Positions 41,556-50,470 of a stretch of 64,000 nucleotides of DNA are shown piece by piece (positions within the stretch are counted from its first letter, which is position 1; every line of letters starts with the position of its first letter). The notes under the pieces were generated by a model. The model was not told the origin of the DNA, did no database searches, and saw nothing but the letters and a program-made list of their open reading frames with translations. The stretch comes from Streptomyces catenulae. Its GTDB lineage: Bacteria > Actinomycetota > Actinomycetes > Streptomycetales > Streptomycetaceae. The position numbers and the translations under genes are program-made. The DNA is taken from assembly GCF_000718015.1 (NCBI RefSeq), contig NZ_JODY01000018.1, positions 42,453-106,452 of the forward strand, read 5' to 3'.

Positions 41556-43727
41556 TCACGGGGTGAGGACCACCAGCTGCCGGGTCGCCCGGGTCATCGC
41601 GACATAGCGGTCGACGGCGCCCGCGATGCCCGTCCCGAACGACTCCGGGTCGACGAGGACGACCAGATCGAATTCGAGGCCCTTCGACAGCTCCGGCGTC
41701 AGCGCCCGGACCCGGGGCCGCCCGCGGACCGCCTCCGCCCCGGCGCCGTCCCCGACCCCGATGACACAGACCGTCCCGTCGTCGTGCGCGGCCAGCCAGG
41801 CGTCGAGGATCGCGTCCCGCTCCGCGACGGACGCACGGGTGACGGGGATGCCGCCGCGGCGGATGGACGTCGGCACGTTCGCGTCCGGCAGCGCGGCGCG
41901 GATGGCCGGCTCCGCCTCGTCCATCACCTCCTGCGGTGTGCGGTAGTTGATGCCCAGGGACGCCACCGTGGCCCGGTCGAGCCCGACCCGCGCCAGCCGC
42001 TCCCGCCAGCTCTCGGTGAAGCCGTGCCGGGCCTGCGCGCGGTCGCCGACGACGGTGAAGCTGCGCGAGGGGCAGCGCAGGATCAGCATCTGCCACTCGG
42101 CGTCCGTCAGCTCCTGCGCCTCGTCCACGACGACATGGGCGAACGGACCGGCGAGCAGATCCGGTTCGGCGGTCGGCTGCCCGGCTTCGCCGATCAGGGT
42201 GTCCTGGAGGTCCTGGCCGTGCAGCATCGTCACGGCGCCCTCGCCGTCGTCGTCCGCCCGCAGGATGCCCTCGATGACGGTGGCCCGGCGGGCGCGTTCG
42301 GCGGCGACGGCGGCCGCGTGGCGGCGCTTGCGGCGGTACGCCTCCGGGTCGCCGAGCCGCTGCCGCGCCGCATCGAGGAGCGGCAGGTCGGAGACGGTCC
42401 AGGCGTGGGCGTCGGCGCGCTGGAGGCGGCGTATCCCGTCCCGGTCGAGCCAGGGCGCGCAGCGGCGCAGATAGGCGGGGACCGACCAGAGGTCCCCGAT
42501 CAGGTCGGTCGGCTCCAGCGTCGGCCAGGCGCGGTGCAGGGCGGTGATCAGCTCACGGTTGCGCAGCAGCGAGCGGCGCAGCAGCTCGGGGGAGAGGCCG
42601 TCGCCCTCCGTGCCGTGCTTCTCCGCCAGCAGGGTGAGCAACTCCTCCAGGATCTGGTCGCGGGCCTCGTTGTGCGGGGTGCCCGGCTCGACGGCGGCGA
42701 ACGCGACGGCCCAGTCGGTGGGGCTCAGCCACACCTCCGACCAGTGCGTCTTGACCGTCATGCCCTCGGTGGGCGGCTCCTCGTAGAGGGCGACGGCCGG
42801 TTCGACGGCCCGCACCATGTCCGCGGACGCCTTCAGCCGGGCCACCTCCGGATCGGCCTCGGGCACCGCCCGCGCCCCCTCGGCGACGAGATCGCGCACG
42901 GTGCACGTCTGGACGCCCTCCTCGCCGAGGCTGGGCAGGACGTCGGCGACGTACGCGAGATAGGGGCGGCTGGGGCCGACGAAGAGGACGCCGCCGCGGC
43001 GGTGGCCCAGCCGGGGGTCGGAGTGGAGGAGGTGGGCGGCGCGGTGCAGGGCCACCACGGTCTTGCCCGTGCCGGGGCCGCCGTCGACGACGAGCGCACC
43101 GCGCGAACCGGCCCGGATGACGGCGTGCTGATCGGCCTGGATGGTGGTGAGGACGTCGCGCATCCGCTCCGAGCGGCCCGCGCCCAGGCTGGCGATGAAG
43201 GCGGACTGGTCGTCCAGCGCGGCGTGACCTTCGAGGCCGTCCGCGGTGAACACCTCGTCCCAGTAGTCGCCGATCCGGCCGTGGTTCCAGCGGTAGCGGC
43301 GGCGGCGCGTCAGGCCCATCGGGTCGGCGTGGGTGGCGGCGAAGAAGGGCGCGGCGGCGGGGGAGCGCCAGTCGACCAGGAGGCGGCGGCCGTCGCCGTC
43401 GGTGAGGCCGAGGCGGCCGATGTAGACCGGCTCGGGGGCGCCCTCGTGCACGATGTGGCCCAGGCAGAGGTCCAGGCCGAAGCGGCGCAGGGTGCGCAGG
43501 CGGCCGGTGAGCCGGTGGACCTCGGTGTCCCGGTCCATCGCGGCCCGGCCGAGGCCGCCGGGGGCCCGCCGTACCTCGTCGAGCCGGTCGGAGAGTTCGG
43601 CGATCGTCTCCTCCAGCGTCGCGGCGACGGCGGCGAAGTGCCGTTCGTCGCCGTCGATCAGCGCCGGGTCGGCCTTGGCGGCGAGCCGTTCGGGCAGCGC
43701 GAACGCGCCGGTGGTCGGGGAGGTCAT
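41556..43727 (-). CDS. helR: RNA polymerase protection/recycling ATPase HelR
   Basis: 723 residues from ATG 43727, with GGAG eight bases upstream. UvrD/HelD-like superfamily 1: N-terminal antiparallel coiled coil (AAVAATLEETIAELSDRLDEVR), then IGRLGLTDGDGRRLLVDWRSPAAAPFF, Walker A VVDGGPGTGKTVVALHRAA, motif II VVVDEAQELTDAEW, VVGDRAQARHG, and C-terminal VRALTPELSKGLEFDLVVLVDP and YVAMTRATRQLVV. HelD-type proteins do not unwind DNA; they enter RNA polymerase and release it from stalled or drug-bound states. The HelR group gives rifamycin tolerance. The inverted repeat at 43931 resembles the rifamycin-associated element found before such genes, which supports HelR over plain HelD. Confidence 0.88.
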   Translation of the reverse strand: MTSPTTGAFALPERLAAKADPALIDGDERHFAAVAATLEETIAELSDRLDEVRRAPGGLGRAAMDRDTEVHRLTGRLRTLRRFGLDLCLGHIVHEGAPEPVYIGRLGLTDGDGRRLLVDWRSPAAAPFFAATHADPMGLTRRRRYRWNHGRIGDYWDEVFTADGLEGHAALDDQSAFIASLGAGRSERMRDVLTTIQADQHAVIRAGSRGALVVDGGPGTGKTVVALHRAAHLLHSDPRLGHRRGGVLFVGPSRPYLAYVADVLPSLGEEGVQTCTVRDLVAEGARAVPEADPEVARLKASADMVRAVEPAVALYEEPPTEGMTVKTHWSEVWLSPTDWAVAFAAVEPGTPHNEARDQILEELLTLLAEKHGTEGDGLSPELLRRSLLRNRELITALHRAWPTLEPTDLIGDLWSVPAYLRRCAPWLDRDGIRRLQRADAHAWTVSDLPLLDAARQRLGDPEAYRRKRRHAAAVAAERARRATVIEGILRADDDGEGAVTMLHGQDLQDTLIGEAGQPTAEPDLLAGPFAHVVVDEAQELTDAEWQMLILRCPSRSFTVVGDRAQARHGFTESWRERLARVGLDRATVASLGINYRTPQEVMDEAEPAIRAALPDANVPTSIRRGGIPVTRASVAERDAILDAWLAAHDDGTVCVIGVGDGAGAEAVRGRPRVRALTPELSKGLEFDLVVLVDPESFGTGIAGAVDRYVAMTRATRQLVVLTP

Positions 43728-44139
43728 CTCAGCGGCTCCGATCCGGGGCCGCGGACACCGGTGCGGCCGGTGCGCACCCCCGCCGACCCGGTCGCCGCGG
43801 GGACGGCGCGGTCCCGCTCCGCGGCGCGACGCCACCACCGCCCGGCCCATGAACCGACAACACCACACACACCTCGTGAATCTCTCAATCCCGCAGGATC
43901 CGCCAACGGCCTGCGATTCTGCGGTACGAGGGGGGCCTTGCCGCAAGGCCCCCTGTGCGTTATACGTTGTAAAGGGAGGGGGCGGATCGCACTCGCCCGA
44001 CCTGCGGATCCGATCGCCTCGCCGGGCGACCGCCCGGGCGTACGGGCCCGGAGCGCCGCGCCACCCCTTGAACTCTTCTTCTCCGCGGCCCCGTTGGGCA
44101 CCTCGCCGTCGGCGCGTACGCCGCCCCCGGCCGCGGGCG
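43728..44139. other. 412-bp upstream region of helR
   Basis: It holds no gene. Its main feature is the 23-bp inverted repeat at 43931-43953. Around it are CAGAAT (minus strand, about 43917-43922) and A/T-rich GTTATACGTTGTAAAG (43959-43974). The helR transcript would have a 5' leader of roughly 190 bases. Confidence 0.6.
43931..43953. promoter_or_regulatory. Rifamycin-associated-element-like inverted repeat
   Basis: Arms GGGGGCCTTGC (43931-43941) and GCAAGGCCCCC (43943-43953) around one central base. It matches in size and sequence style the 19-bp RAE (GGGGC...CAAGGCCCC) known before rifamycin-resistance genes in actinomycetes. It lies 204 bases upstream of the helR start. Confidence 0.8.
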
Positions 44140-44769
44140 TCACCCTTCCGCGGGGCGGTCCGCCTTCAGGCCGGTCAGGGTGAGGGTCAGCAGACGGTCG
44201 GCGAGACGCGGATCGTCCGGGGACTCCTCGGCGGCCAGCGCGATGCCGTTCGTCAGCTGCATCAGATCCCCGATGGTGACGTCCGGACGGACCGCACCGG
44301 CGCGCTGCGCGCGGGCCAGCAGGGCACCGCCCGCCTCCCGCATCGGCACGCTGCACCGCGCCATCCCGGAACTCTCGTCCGCCGTCGCCGTCATCAGCGC
44401 CCGCGACAGACCCCGGTACGTCCCGGCGTGGGTGATGATCGCGCGCAGCCACTCGACCAGTGCCCGGCACGGCTGCGGTGCGTCCGCCAGCTCCCGCGCC
44501 TGCGCCAGCAGCGCGTCCACCTCGCTCTGGAAGACCGCGCCCATCAGCGACGTACGGTGCGGGAAGTGCCGGTAGAGGGTGCCGATGCCGACCCCGGCGC
44601 GGCGGGCGATCTCCTCCAGCGAGGTGTCCGTGCCGTGCTCGATGAAGGCGGTACGGGCCGCGGCCAGCAGCCGCTCGTAGTTGCGCCGGGCATCGGCCCG
44701 CATGGGGCGCGGGGTGCGCGCCGCGCCGCCCGCCGCCTCGCTCCGCCGCCCTGCCGTCTCGGTCGCCAT
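44140..44769 (-). CDS. TetR family regulator
   Basis: 209 residues from ATG 44769. Helix-turn-helix RRNYERLLAAARTAFIEHGTDTSLEEIARRAGVGIGTLYRHFPHR at about 28-75, then an all-helical ligand domain (ALVEWLRAIITHAGTYRGLSRALM, MREAGGALLARAQRAGAVRPDVTIGDLMQLT) of the SbtR-like C-terminal type. Orientation and distance give no clear target. It may regulate itself or the divergent esterase at 45117. Confidence 0.92.
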   Translation of the reverse strand: MATETAGRRSEAAGGAARTPRPMRADARRNYERLLAAARTAFIEHGTDTSLEEIARRAGVGIGTLYRHFPHRTSLMGAVFQSEVDALLAQARELADAPQPCRALVEWLRAIITHAGTYRGLSRALMTATADESSGMARCSVPMREAGGALLARAQRAGAVRPDVTIGDLMQLTNGIALAAEESPDDPRLADRLLTLTLTGLKADRPAEG

Positions 44770-45116
44770 CGCCGTCCTTCCTCACCCCGGCCGGTCCCGG
44801 CCCGGTGGCTCCAGGATGCCACTGACCGGGGCCCCTCCGGGCCGCCCACCCGGGGGCGCACGGGGTCGCTGCACACGCCCCTGACGGGCGCCCCCGGGCC
44901 CGCCGGTGGACGGGCGGCGTCCCGCGCCCCAATCCCCGGTGGCCGCCCGGCGACACCTCGCCCAACACCCCGGGACGCCGCAACGCCGCGCCCCCAAAGG
45001 TCATCAAACCTGGCGCGAAGAGGTGTTCCGGGCGGTGCGTGCCCCGGGCGCCGGTACACCGAGGAGCCGGCACGGGCGCGCGCCCCTGCGGCGCCACCAG
45101 ACCCGGGGAAGACGTC
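44770..45116. other. 347-bp divergent region, TetR / esterase
   Basis: GC-rich without ORFs. The only candidate control element is A/T-richer CCAAAGGTCATCAAACCTGG (about 44993-45012), which contains the imperfect dyad AGGT-n7-ACCT, a possible operator or promoter for the divergent pair. GGGGAAG before 45117 is the esterase ribosome site. Confidence 0.4.
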
Positions 45117-46301
45117 ATGGGGCTCACCAGCCGCCCGCTGCTCTACGCCACCGTCCTGGCCGCGCTGGCCGCGGTCGCGCTGACCTGCCGACTCTGGCCG
45201 CGCTTCGCCGGGCGCGGCCCACGGGCGCTGCTCGGCCGACTCGGCTCCCTCCTCGCCACCCAGCTCGCCCTGCTCGCGGCCCTCGCCCTCGCGGTCAACG
45301 CCAACTTCCAGTTCTACGGCTCCTGGCACGAACTCCTCGGCCTCTACGACGACGCCCCCGGCGCGGTCGCCAAATGGGGCGGCGCCACGGGCGTCGGCCC
45401 CGCCGGGGACCCGTCGCAGGGCCTCGTCCAGCCGTCCGGCCCGGAAGGGCTCGACAAGGTCCACGGTCTGCCCCAGGGACCGCCCGCCCTCCACGGCAAG
45501 GTCGAGACCGTACGCATCGTCGGCAGGCGGACCCGGCTGGTCGACCCGGCGTACGTCTATCTGCCGCCGCAGTACTTCCAGGACGCCTACGCCCGCCAGC
45601 GATTCCCCGTCGTCGTGGCGCTCAGCGGCTACCCGGGCGGCATCTACCTGCTGGGGCAGCATCTGCGGCTGCCCCAGACCGCGGCGGCGCTGCTCCGCTC
45701 CGGGCAGCTGCAGCCCACCGTCATCGTGATGCTGCGGCCGACCGTCGCCCCGCCCCGGGACACCCAGTGCGTCGACGTACCCGGTGGCCCGCAGGCCGAG
45801 ACGTTCTTCGCGAAGGACGTACCGGAGGCGCTGCGCTCCCACTACCGGGTCGGCCACGACCCCGGCGGCTGGGGCGTCCTCGGCTACTCCTCCGGCGGCA
45901 GCTGCGCCCTCCAACTCGCCATGCGCCACCCCGGTACGTACACCGCGGCGGCGGCGCTCTCCCCGGACTACAAGGTCACCCCCGACCCGACCACCGGCGA
46001 TCTGTTCGGCGGCGGACGCGACCGGGTGCGCCGCCGCGAGGAGCACGATCTGCTGTGGCGGCTGCGCCATCTGCCGCCGCCGCGGGTGTCGGTGCTGATC
46101 GGGACCAGCCGCCACGGCGAGAAGAACTACCCGGCGGCCCGGGAGTTCCTGGCCGCCGTCCGGCCGCCGATGCGGGCGGACACCGTCCTGCTCGACCAGG
46201 GCAGCCACAACTTCGCCACCTGGCGCCGCGAACTGCCCGCCGCACTGCGCTGGATGAGCAAGGAGCTGACGTTCCCGGAGGACGTGGTCGGGGCGTCGTA
46301 A
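45117..46301 (+). CDS. Membrane-anchored esterase, esterase D / mycolyltransferase-like
   Basis: 394 residues from ATG 45117. Two or three N-terminal membrane helices (LLYATVLAALAAVALTC and LLATQLALLAALALAVNANF), a linker, and then an exported alpha/beta-hydrolase domain: PAYVYLPPQYF, FPVVVALSGYPGG, VIVMLRPTVAPP, WGVLGYSSGGSCALQLAMRHP (nucleophile Ser), SPDY, VSVLIGTSRHGEKNY and LDQGSHNFATWRRELP (His). The family acts on ester substrates in or outside the wall. Streptomyces makes no mycolic acids, so an acyl ester of another envelope molecule is more likely. Monocistronic, with a long-stem terminator. Confidence 0.88.
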   Translation: MGLTSRPLLYATVLAALAAVALTCRLWPRFAGRGPRALLGRLGSLLATQLALLAALALAVNANFQFYGSWHELLGLYDDAPGAVAKWGGATGVGPAGDPSQGLVQPSGPEGLDKVHGLPQGPPALHGKVETVRIVGRRTRLVDPAYVYLPPQYFQDAYARQRFPVVVALSGYPGGIYLLGQHLRLPQTAAALLRSGQLQPTVIVMLRPTVAPPRDTQCVDVPGGPQAETFFAKDVPEALRSHYRVGHDPGGWGVLGYSSGGSCALQLAMRHPGTYTAAAALSPDYKVTPDPTTGDLFGGGRDRVRRREEHDLLWRLRHLPPPRVSVLIGTSRHGEKNYPAAREFLAAVRPPMRADTVLLDQGSHNFATWRRELPAALRWMSKELTFPEDVVGAS

Positions 46302-46366
46302 CGGGCGGGCCGGGGCGCGCGGACCTCGCCTGCGCGCCCCCGGCGGCCGGGCGCGCCCCGGATACG

Positions 46367-46402
46367 CGGAAGGCCCCGGCACAGGCGTGCCGGGGCCTTC
46401 CG
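46367..46402. terminator. Bidirectional terminator
   Basis: Perfect 16-bp stem CGGAAGGCCCCGGCAC (46367-46382) and GTGCCGGGGCCTTCCG (46387-46402) between the esterase and the convergent accA2. Confidence 0.8.
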
Positions 46403-46419
46403 TCGCGTACGGCCGGACG

Positions 46420-48189
46420 TCAGTCCTTGATCTCGCAGATGACGGCGCCGGAGGTGAGGGCGGCGCCGACCTCGGCGGTCAGGCCCTTGACGGTGCCCGC
46501 GCGGTGGGCGTTGATGGGCTGTTCCATCTTCATCGCCTCCAGGACGACGACCAGCTCGCCCTCGGCGACGGTCTGGCCCTCCTCGACGGCGACCTTGACG
46601 ATGGTGCCCTGCATGGGGGAGGCGAGGGTGTCGCCGGAGGCGGCGGAGCCGGACTTCTTGGAGGCCTTGCGCTTGGGCTTGGCGCCTCCGGCGACCGCGG
46701 CGCGGGCCAGCGGCATGCCGAGCGAGGAGGGCAGCGAGACCTCCAGGCGCTTGCCGCCGACCTCGACGACGACCGTCTCGCGGGCGTCGGCTTCCGCTTC
46801 GTCGCTGCCGGTGGCGGCGAAGGGCGGGATGTTGTTGACGAACTCCGTCTCGATCCAGCGGGTGTGGACGGTGAACGGGTCGGTGGAGCCGGTCAGTTCG
46901 GGGGCGAAGGCCGGGTCCTTGACGACGACGCGGTGGAAGGTGAGGGCGGTGGCCATGCCGTCGACGGTGAATTCGTCGAGGGCGCGGGCGGCGCGCTGGA
47001 GGGCCTGTTCGCGGGTGGCGCCGGTGACGATCAGCTTGGCGAGCAGGGAGTCCCAGGCCGGGCCGATGACGCTGCCGGACTCCACACCCGCGTCGAGGCG
47101 GACGCCGGGGCCGGAGGGCGCCTCGAAGGTGGTGACGGTGCCGGGGGCGGGGAGGAAGTTGCGGCCGGGGTCTTCGCCGTTGATGCGGAATTCGAAGGAG
47201 TGGCCGCGCAGGGCGGGGTCGTCGTAGCCGAGTTCTTCGCCGTCGGCGATGCGGAACATCTCGCGGACGAGGTCGAGGCCGCTGACCTCTTCGGTGACGG
47301 GGTGTTCGACCTGGAGGCGGGTGTTGACCTCGAGGAAGGAGATGGTGCCGTCCTGGCCGACGAGGAATTCGCAGGTGCCGGCGCCTTCGTAGCCGGCTTC
47401 CTTGAGGATGGCCTTGGAGGCGCGGTAGAGCTCGGCGTTCTGCTCGTCGCTCAGGAACGGCGCCGGGGCCTCCTCGACGAGCTTTTGGTGGCGGCGCTGG
47501 AGGGAGCAGTCGCGGGTGGAGACGACGACGACGTTGCCGTGCTTGTCGGCCAGGCACTGGGTTTCGACGTGGCGGGGGCGGTCGAGGTAGCGCTCGACGA
47601 AGCATTCGCCGCGGCCGAAGGCGGCGACGGCCTCGCGGACGGCGGAGTCGTACAGCTCCGGGACCTCTTCGAGGGTGCGGGCGACCTTGAGGCCGCGGCC
47701 GCCGCCGCCGAAGGCTGCCTTGATGGCGATGGGCAGGCCGTTTTCCTTGGCGAAGGCGACGACCTCGTCCGCGCCGGAGACGGGGTCGGGGGTGCCGGCG
47801 ACGAGGGGGGCGCCCGCGCGTTGGGCGATGTGGCGGGCGGCGACCTTGTCGCCGAGGTCGCGGATGGCGTGCGGGGGCGGGCCGATCCAGGTCAGTCCGG
47901 CGTCGAGGACGGCCTGGGCGAATTCGGCGTTCTCGGAGAGGAAGCCGTAGCCGGGGTGGATGGCGTCCGCGCCGGAGTCCTTGGCGGCCTGGAGGACCTT
48001 GGTGATGTCGAGGTAGCTGGTGGCCGGGGTGTCACCGCCCAGGGCGTAGGCCTCGTCGGCCGCGCGGACGTGCAGGGCATCCCGGTCGGGGTCGGCGTAG
48101 ACCGCCACACTCCCGATTCCGGCATCCCGGCATGCACGGGCTACGCGGACAGCGATTTCGCCACGGTTGGCGATGAGCACCTTGCGCAC
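46420..48189 (-). CDS. accA2: Acyl-CoA carboxylase alpha subunit (biotin carboxylase + BCCP)
   Basis: 589 residues from GTG 48189, with AAGGAAGGA upstream. Biotin carboxylase domain (1-450): [50 protein letters not shown] (ATP loop), [18 protein letters not shown] and [17 protein letters not shown]. An Ala/Lys-rich hinge (about 500-520) leads to the biotinyl domain with [11 protein letters not shown], whose Lys carries biotin. It matches S. coelicolor AccA2 almost residue for residue as I recall it. It supplies carboxybiotin to beta subunits such as PccB to make malonyl- and methylmalonyl-CoA for lipids and polyketides. Attachment of biotin would be by BirA at 52191. Confidence 0.96.
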   Translation of the reverse strand: MRKVLIANRGEIAVRVARACRDAGIGSVAVYADPDRDALHVRAADEAYALGGDTPATSYLDITKVLQAAKDSGADAIHPGYGFLSENAEFAQAVLDAGLTWIGPPPHAIRDLGDKVAARHIAQRAGAPLVAGTPDPVSGADEVVAFAKENGLPIAIKAAFGGGGRGLKVARTLEEVPELYDSAVREAVAAFGRGECFVERYLDRPRHVETQCLADKHGNVVVVSTRDCSLQRRHQKLVEEAPAPFLSDEQNAELYRASKAILKEAGYEGAGTCEFLVGQDGTISFLEVNTRLQVEHPVTEEVSGLDLVREMFRIADGEELGYDDPALRGHSFEFRINGEDPGRNFLPAPGTVTTFEAPSGPGVRLDAGVESGSVIGPAWDSLLAKLIVTGATREQALQRAARALDEFTVDGMATALTFHRVVVKDPAFAPELTGSTDPFTVHTRWIETEFVNNIPPFAATGSDEAEADARETVVVEVGGKRLEVSLPSSLGMPLARAAVAGGAKPKRKASKKSGSAASGDTLASPMQGTIVKVAVEEGQTVAEGELVVVLEAMKMEQPINAHRAGTVKGLTAEVGAALTSGAVICEIKD

Positions 48190-48673
48190 GATGGGTCCTT
48201 CCTTGGCGCTACGCCGCAACACACTGAACGCAGCGAGTTTAGGGACTGGCGACACCGCATGCCGACCCGTTCCCCGAGGTGACGTTCCCCACACGGAGCG
48301 TGGCACGGGCGCCAGTGAGGGTGCGAAGCCCCCTGACAGCCCAGGGTAGGCCCGGTTTCCCGGCGGCGGACGGGCTCCTCCGTGTGGTCTAGGTCTCTGC
48401 GCCGCCACGCGCGGCGGAGCGTCAATTCTTTGTGGAGTCCCTACGAATGGGCGAAGGAAAGTTTGCGCCCGGCGCAGCGCCCGCGACGGCCCGTACGGCG
48501 CGTCGGCCGCCGCCGTCCGGAGCGCGCACACCTCTTGCCCCGGCCATTACCCGTTAGTAGCGTGCGCGCTGTCTTCTGTACTCGCGGTAACACGGCACGG
48601 CCCGCGGCGCGCGGGCGCACGACGGCGGGCGTACGCCCCGTCGGTAAGGGCGGCTCGGTTCGGACGGAAGCAG
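48190..48673. other. 484-bp divergent region before accA2
   Basis: Long leader/promoter region for accA2 (minus) and a small membrane-protein gene (plus). I see TTGACG on the minus strand (48425-48420), a dyad CCGCC-ACGC-GCGGCGG near 48401-48416, and A/T-richer TTACCCGTTAGTAGC (48547-48561) on the plus strand. No ORF or known riboswitch is convincing. Confidence 0.4.
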
Positions 48674-49135
48674 GTGGCGGCGGTGGCGCGGAGACCGGTG
48701 GCGGTGGTGGCGGCCGTGGTGCTGATCCTGGAGGCGGGCGGCATCGTCCTGCTGAACTGGATCCTGAGCATCGTCGTCGACCGGCAGCAGATGTCCCTGG
48801 CGGGGCTGGAGCCCGGCGCGATGACCACGGGCGCCCTCGTCGCCGGTGTCCTCGCCGCGCTCTACCTCCTGGTCTGCGCCGCCGTGCTGCTGCGCACCGC
48901 CCTCCGCGACCGCCCGCCCGGCCTCCTCGCCCGGATCGCGCTGATCGCCTGCGTGGTGGTGCACGCGGTGCTCGGCGCCTTCTCCGTCGGCATGGTCGGC
49001 TGGCCCGCCTTCGCCGCGCTCATGGTCGTCCTGGCGCTGCTGGTGCTGACGCTGGTGGCGTACGAGGAGCGGCCCGCCGCCCCGGACGCGGCCGAGCCCG
49101 GCGACCCGGCCCCGGCGGCGCCCACGTCGGCGTGA
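48674..49135 (+). CDS. Four-helix membrane protein, unknown function
   Basis: 153 residues from GTG 48674 (a second GTG at 48683 is possible). Four hydrophobic segments: PVAVVAAVVLILEAGGIVLL, TTGALVAGVLAALYLLVCAAVLL, ARIALIACVVVHAVLGAF and FAALMVVLALLVLTLVAYEE, with an acidic Pro/Ala tail. Streptomyces genomes have such a gene beside accA2. No domain or activity recognised. Confidence 0.75.
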   Translation: MAAVARRPVAVVAAVVLILEAGGIVLLNWILSIVVDRQQMSLAGLEPGAMTTGALVAGVLAALYLLVCAAVLLRTALRDRPPGLLARIALIACVVVHAVLGAFSVGMVGWPAFAALMVVLALLVLTLVAYEERPAAPDAAEPGDPAPAAPTSA

Positions 49136-49154
49136 GCCCGGCGGGCCCTCACGC
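49130..49154 (+). terminator. Terminator overlapping the membrane-protein stop
   Basis: GCGTGAGCCCG (49130-49140) pairs with CGGG-c-CTCACGC (49142-49154); the stop codon lies inside the stem. Confidence 0.5.
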
Positions 49155-49209
49155 CACGGCGTGAGCCCGCGGGGCGGCGGGCCGCGGCCCCGCTAAGCCT
49201 GAGTCCCGC

Positions 49210-49821
49210 TCATGCCCAGAGGTCCGTGACGCGGACGTCCAGCTCCGCCAGGAGGCGGCGCAGGAGCGGGAGGGAGAGGCCGATGACGTTGCCGGGGTCG
49301 CCGTCGATGCCGTCGATGAACGGGGCCGAGCGGCCGTCGAGGGTGAAGGCACCGGCGACATGGAGCGGTTCGCCGCTGGCGACGTAGGCGGCGATCTCGG
49401 CGTCGTCCGGCTCGCCGAAGCGGACCGTGGTCGAGGCGGTGGCGGAGGTGCGGCGACCGCTCGCGGTGTCGATGACGCAGTGGCCGGTCCGCAGTACGCC
49501 GGAGCGCCCGCGCATCGACTTCCAGCGGGCGGTGGCGTCCTCGGCGTCGACCGGCTTGCCCAGCGCCCGGCCGTCCAGCTCCAGGACGGAGTCGCAGCCT
49601 ATGACGAGCGCCCCGGCGGCCTCCGGGCGCGCGGCGACCGCGGTGGCCTTGGCCTCGGCCAGCACACGGGCCAGCTCGCCGGGGGTGGGCGCGGTGAGGG
49701 CGTCCTCGTCGACCCCGCTGACGATCACCTCGGGGGCCAGTCCGGCCTGACGGAGCAGGCCCAGACGCGCGGGCGACTGGGAGGCGAGGACGAGACGGCG
49801 GGGGCGGGGCTCTTCGGTCAT
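49210..49821 (-). CDS. maf: Maf-like nucleoside triphosphate pyrophosphatase
   Basis: 203 residues from ATG 49821, chosen because TACGAT ends seven bases upstream with no ribosome site (leaderless); ATG 49830 is the alternative. Maf motifs: [82 protein letters not shown] and [16 protein letters not shown]. Maf proteins hydrolyse non-canonical or methylated nucleotides to monophosphates, cleaning the nucleotide pool. It sits in the carboxylase neighbourhood, as in other Streptomyces, with mmpB just upstream. Confidence 0.93.
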   Translation of the reverse strand: MTEEPRPRRLVLASQSPARLGLLRQAGLAPEVIVSGVDEDALTAPTPGELARVLAEAKATAVAARPEAAGALVIGCDSVLELDGRALGKPVDAEDATARWKSMRGRSGVLRTGHCVIDTASGRRTSATASTTVRFGEPDDAEIAAYVASGEPLHVAGAFTLDGRSAPFIDGIDGDPGNVIGLSLPLLRRLLAELDVRVTDLWA

Positions 49822-49960
49822 GCCCGCCATCGTACGGAGCGCCGGAGCGGCGCGGCGGGCCTGTGGACAACCGCCGGGGCCGGGCGGGGAACCGTCCGCG
49901 GTCCGGCGGCGTCCTGGGTGGTGGAGCGGTCCCGGGAGGCGCGGCGGGAACGATTACACG

Positions 49961-50089
49961 TCAGCGCCCGGCCAACAACACCATGGTCAGCATCGAGGCC
50001 ACCGCCATCACCAGACCCAGCCGACGGAGCCGTTTCTGCGCATGGCGCAGCTCCTCGGGAGGCTCGTCGGGCGGATCTGACCACAGCAT
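49961..50089 (-). CDS. mmpB: Morphogenic membrane protein MmpB
   Basis: 42 residues from ATG 50089. A short acidic N-terminus, MLWSDPPDEPPEELRHAQ, then KRLRRLGL and one membrane helix VMAVASMLTMVLLAGR. Sequence, size and location next to maf and accE match the small Streptomyces protein named MmpB, which is required for normal aerial development. It would sit in the cytoplasmic membrane with its N-terminus inside. It is easily missed because of its size. Confidence 0.78.
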   Translation of the reverse strand: MLWSDPPDEPPEELRHAQKRLRRLGLVMAVASMLTMVLLAGR

Positions 50090-50231
50090 GGTTCCGATCC
50101 TGCGCCCGCGACGCCCCGGGCGCCTGAGTACGCGTACTCAGGCGCCCTTGCGCACGGATCGCCCGCACCCGGACGAGCGGGGCGAACGCCGTGTGTGCGA
50201 GGTACTTCACATACCGCCGCGAGGGGCCGGT

Positions 50232-50438
50232 TCAGCGCGGCCAGTAGCTGGTGCGCCAGGCGCGCGGTCCCGGCTGCGGGGTCCGGCGGGACGGGATGCG
50301 CGCCGCCGGATCGGACCACTCCGAGACCGGCGCCGCGTCCGGCTCGGCGCTCTCCGCGGCGGCGGCGCGGACCTGCACCACCGCGAGCGCGGCGGCCAAC
50401 TCCTCGGGCGTGGGGTTGCCCCGTACGACCTTGATCAT
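50232..50438 (-). CDS. accE: Acyl-CoA carboxylase epsilon subunit
   Basis: 68 residues from ATG 50438, with AGGAGG upstream. MIKVVRGNPTPEELAAALAVV is the conserved N-terminus of AccE/PccE; the middle is Ala/Glu-rich, and the end SRRTPQPGPRAWRTSYWPR, with its W-x4-W-P-R, is typical. The subunit binds and stimulates alpha-beta complexes in Streptomyces. It starts 32 bases after the pccB stop, so the two form an operon. Confidence 0.92.
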   Translation of the reverse strand: MIKVVRGNPTPEELAAALAVVQVRAAAAESAEPDAAPVSEWSDPAARIPSRRTPQPGPRAWRTSYWPR

Positions 50439-50470
50439 GGGCTCGACCTCCTGCGACGGTGACGCGCGGG

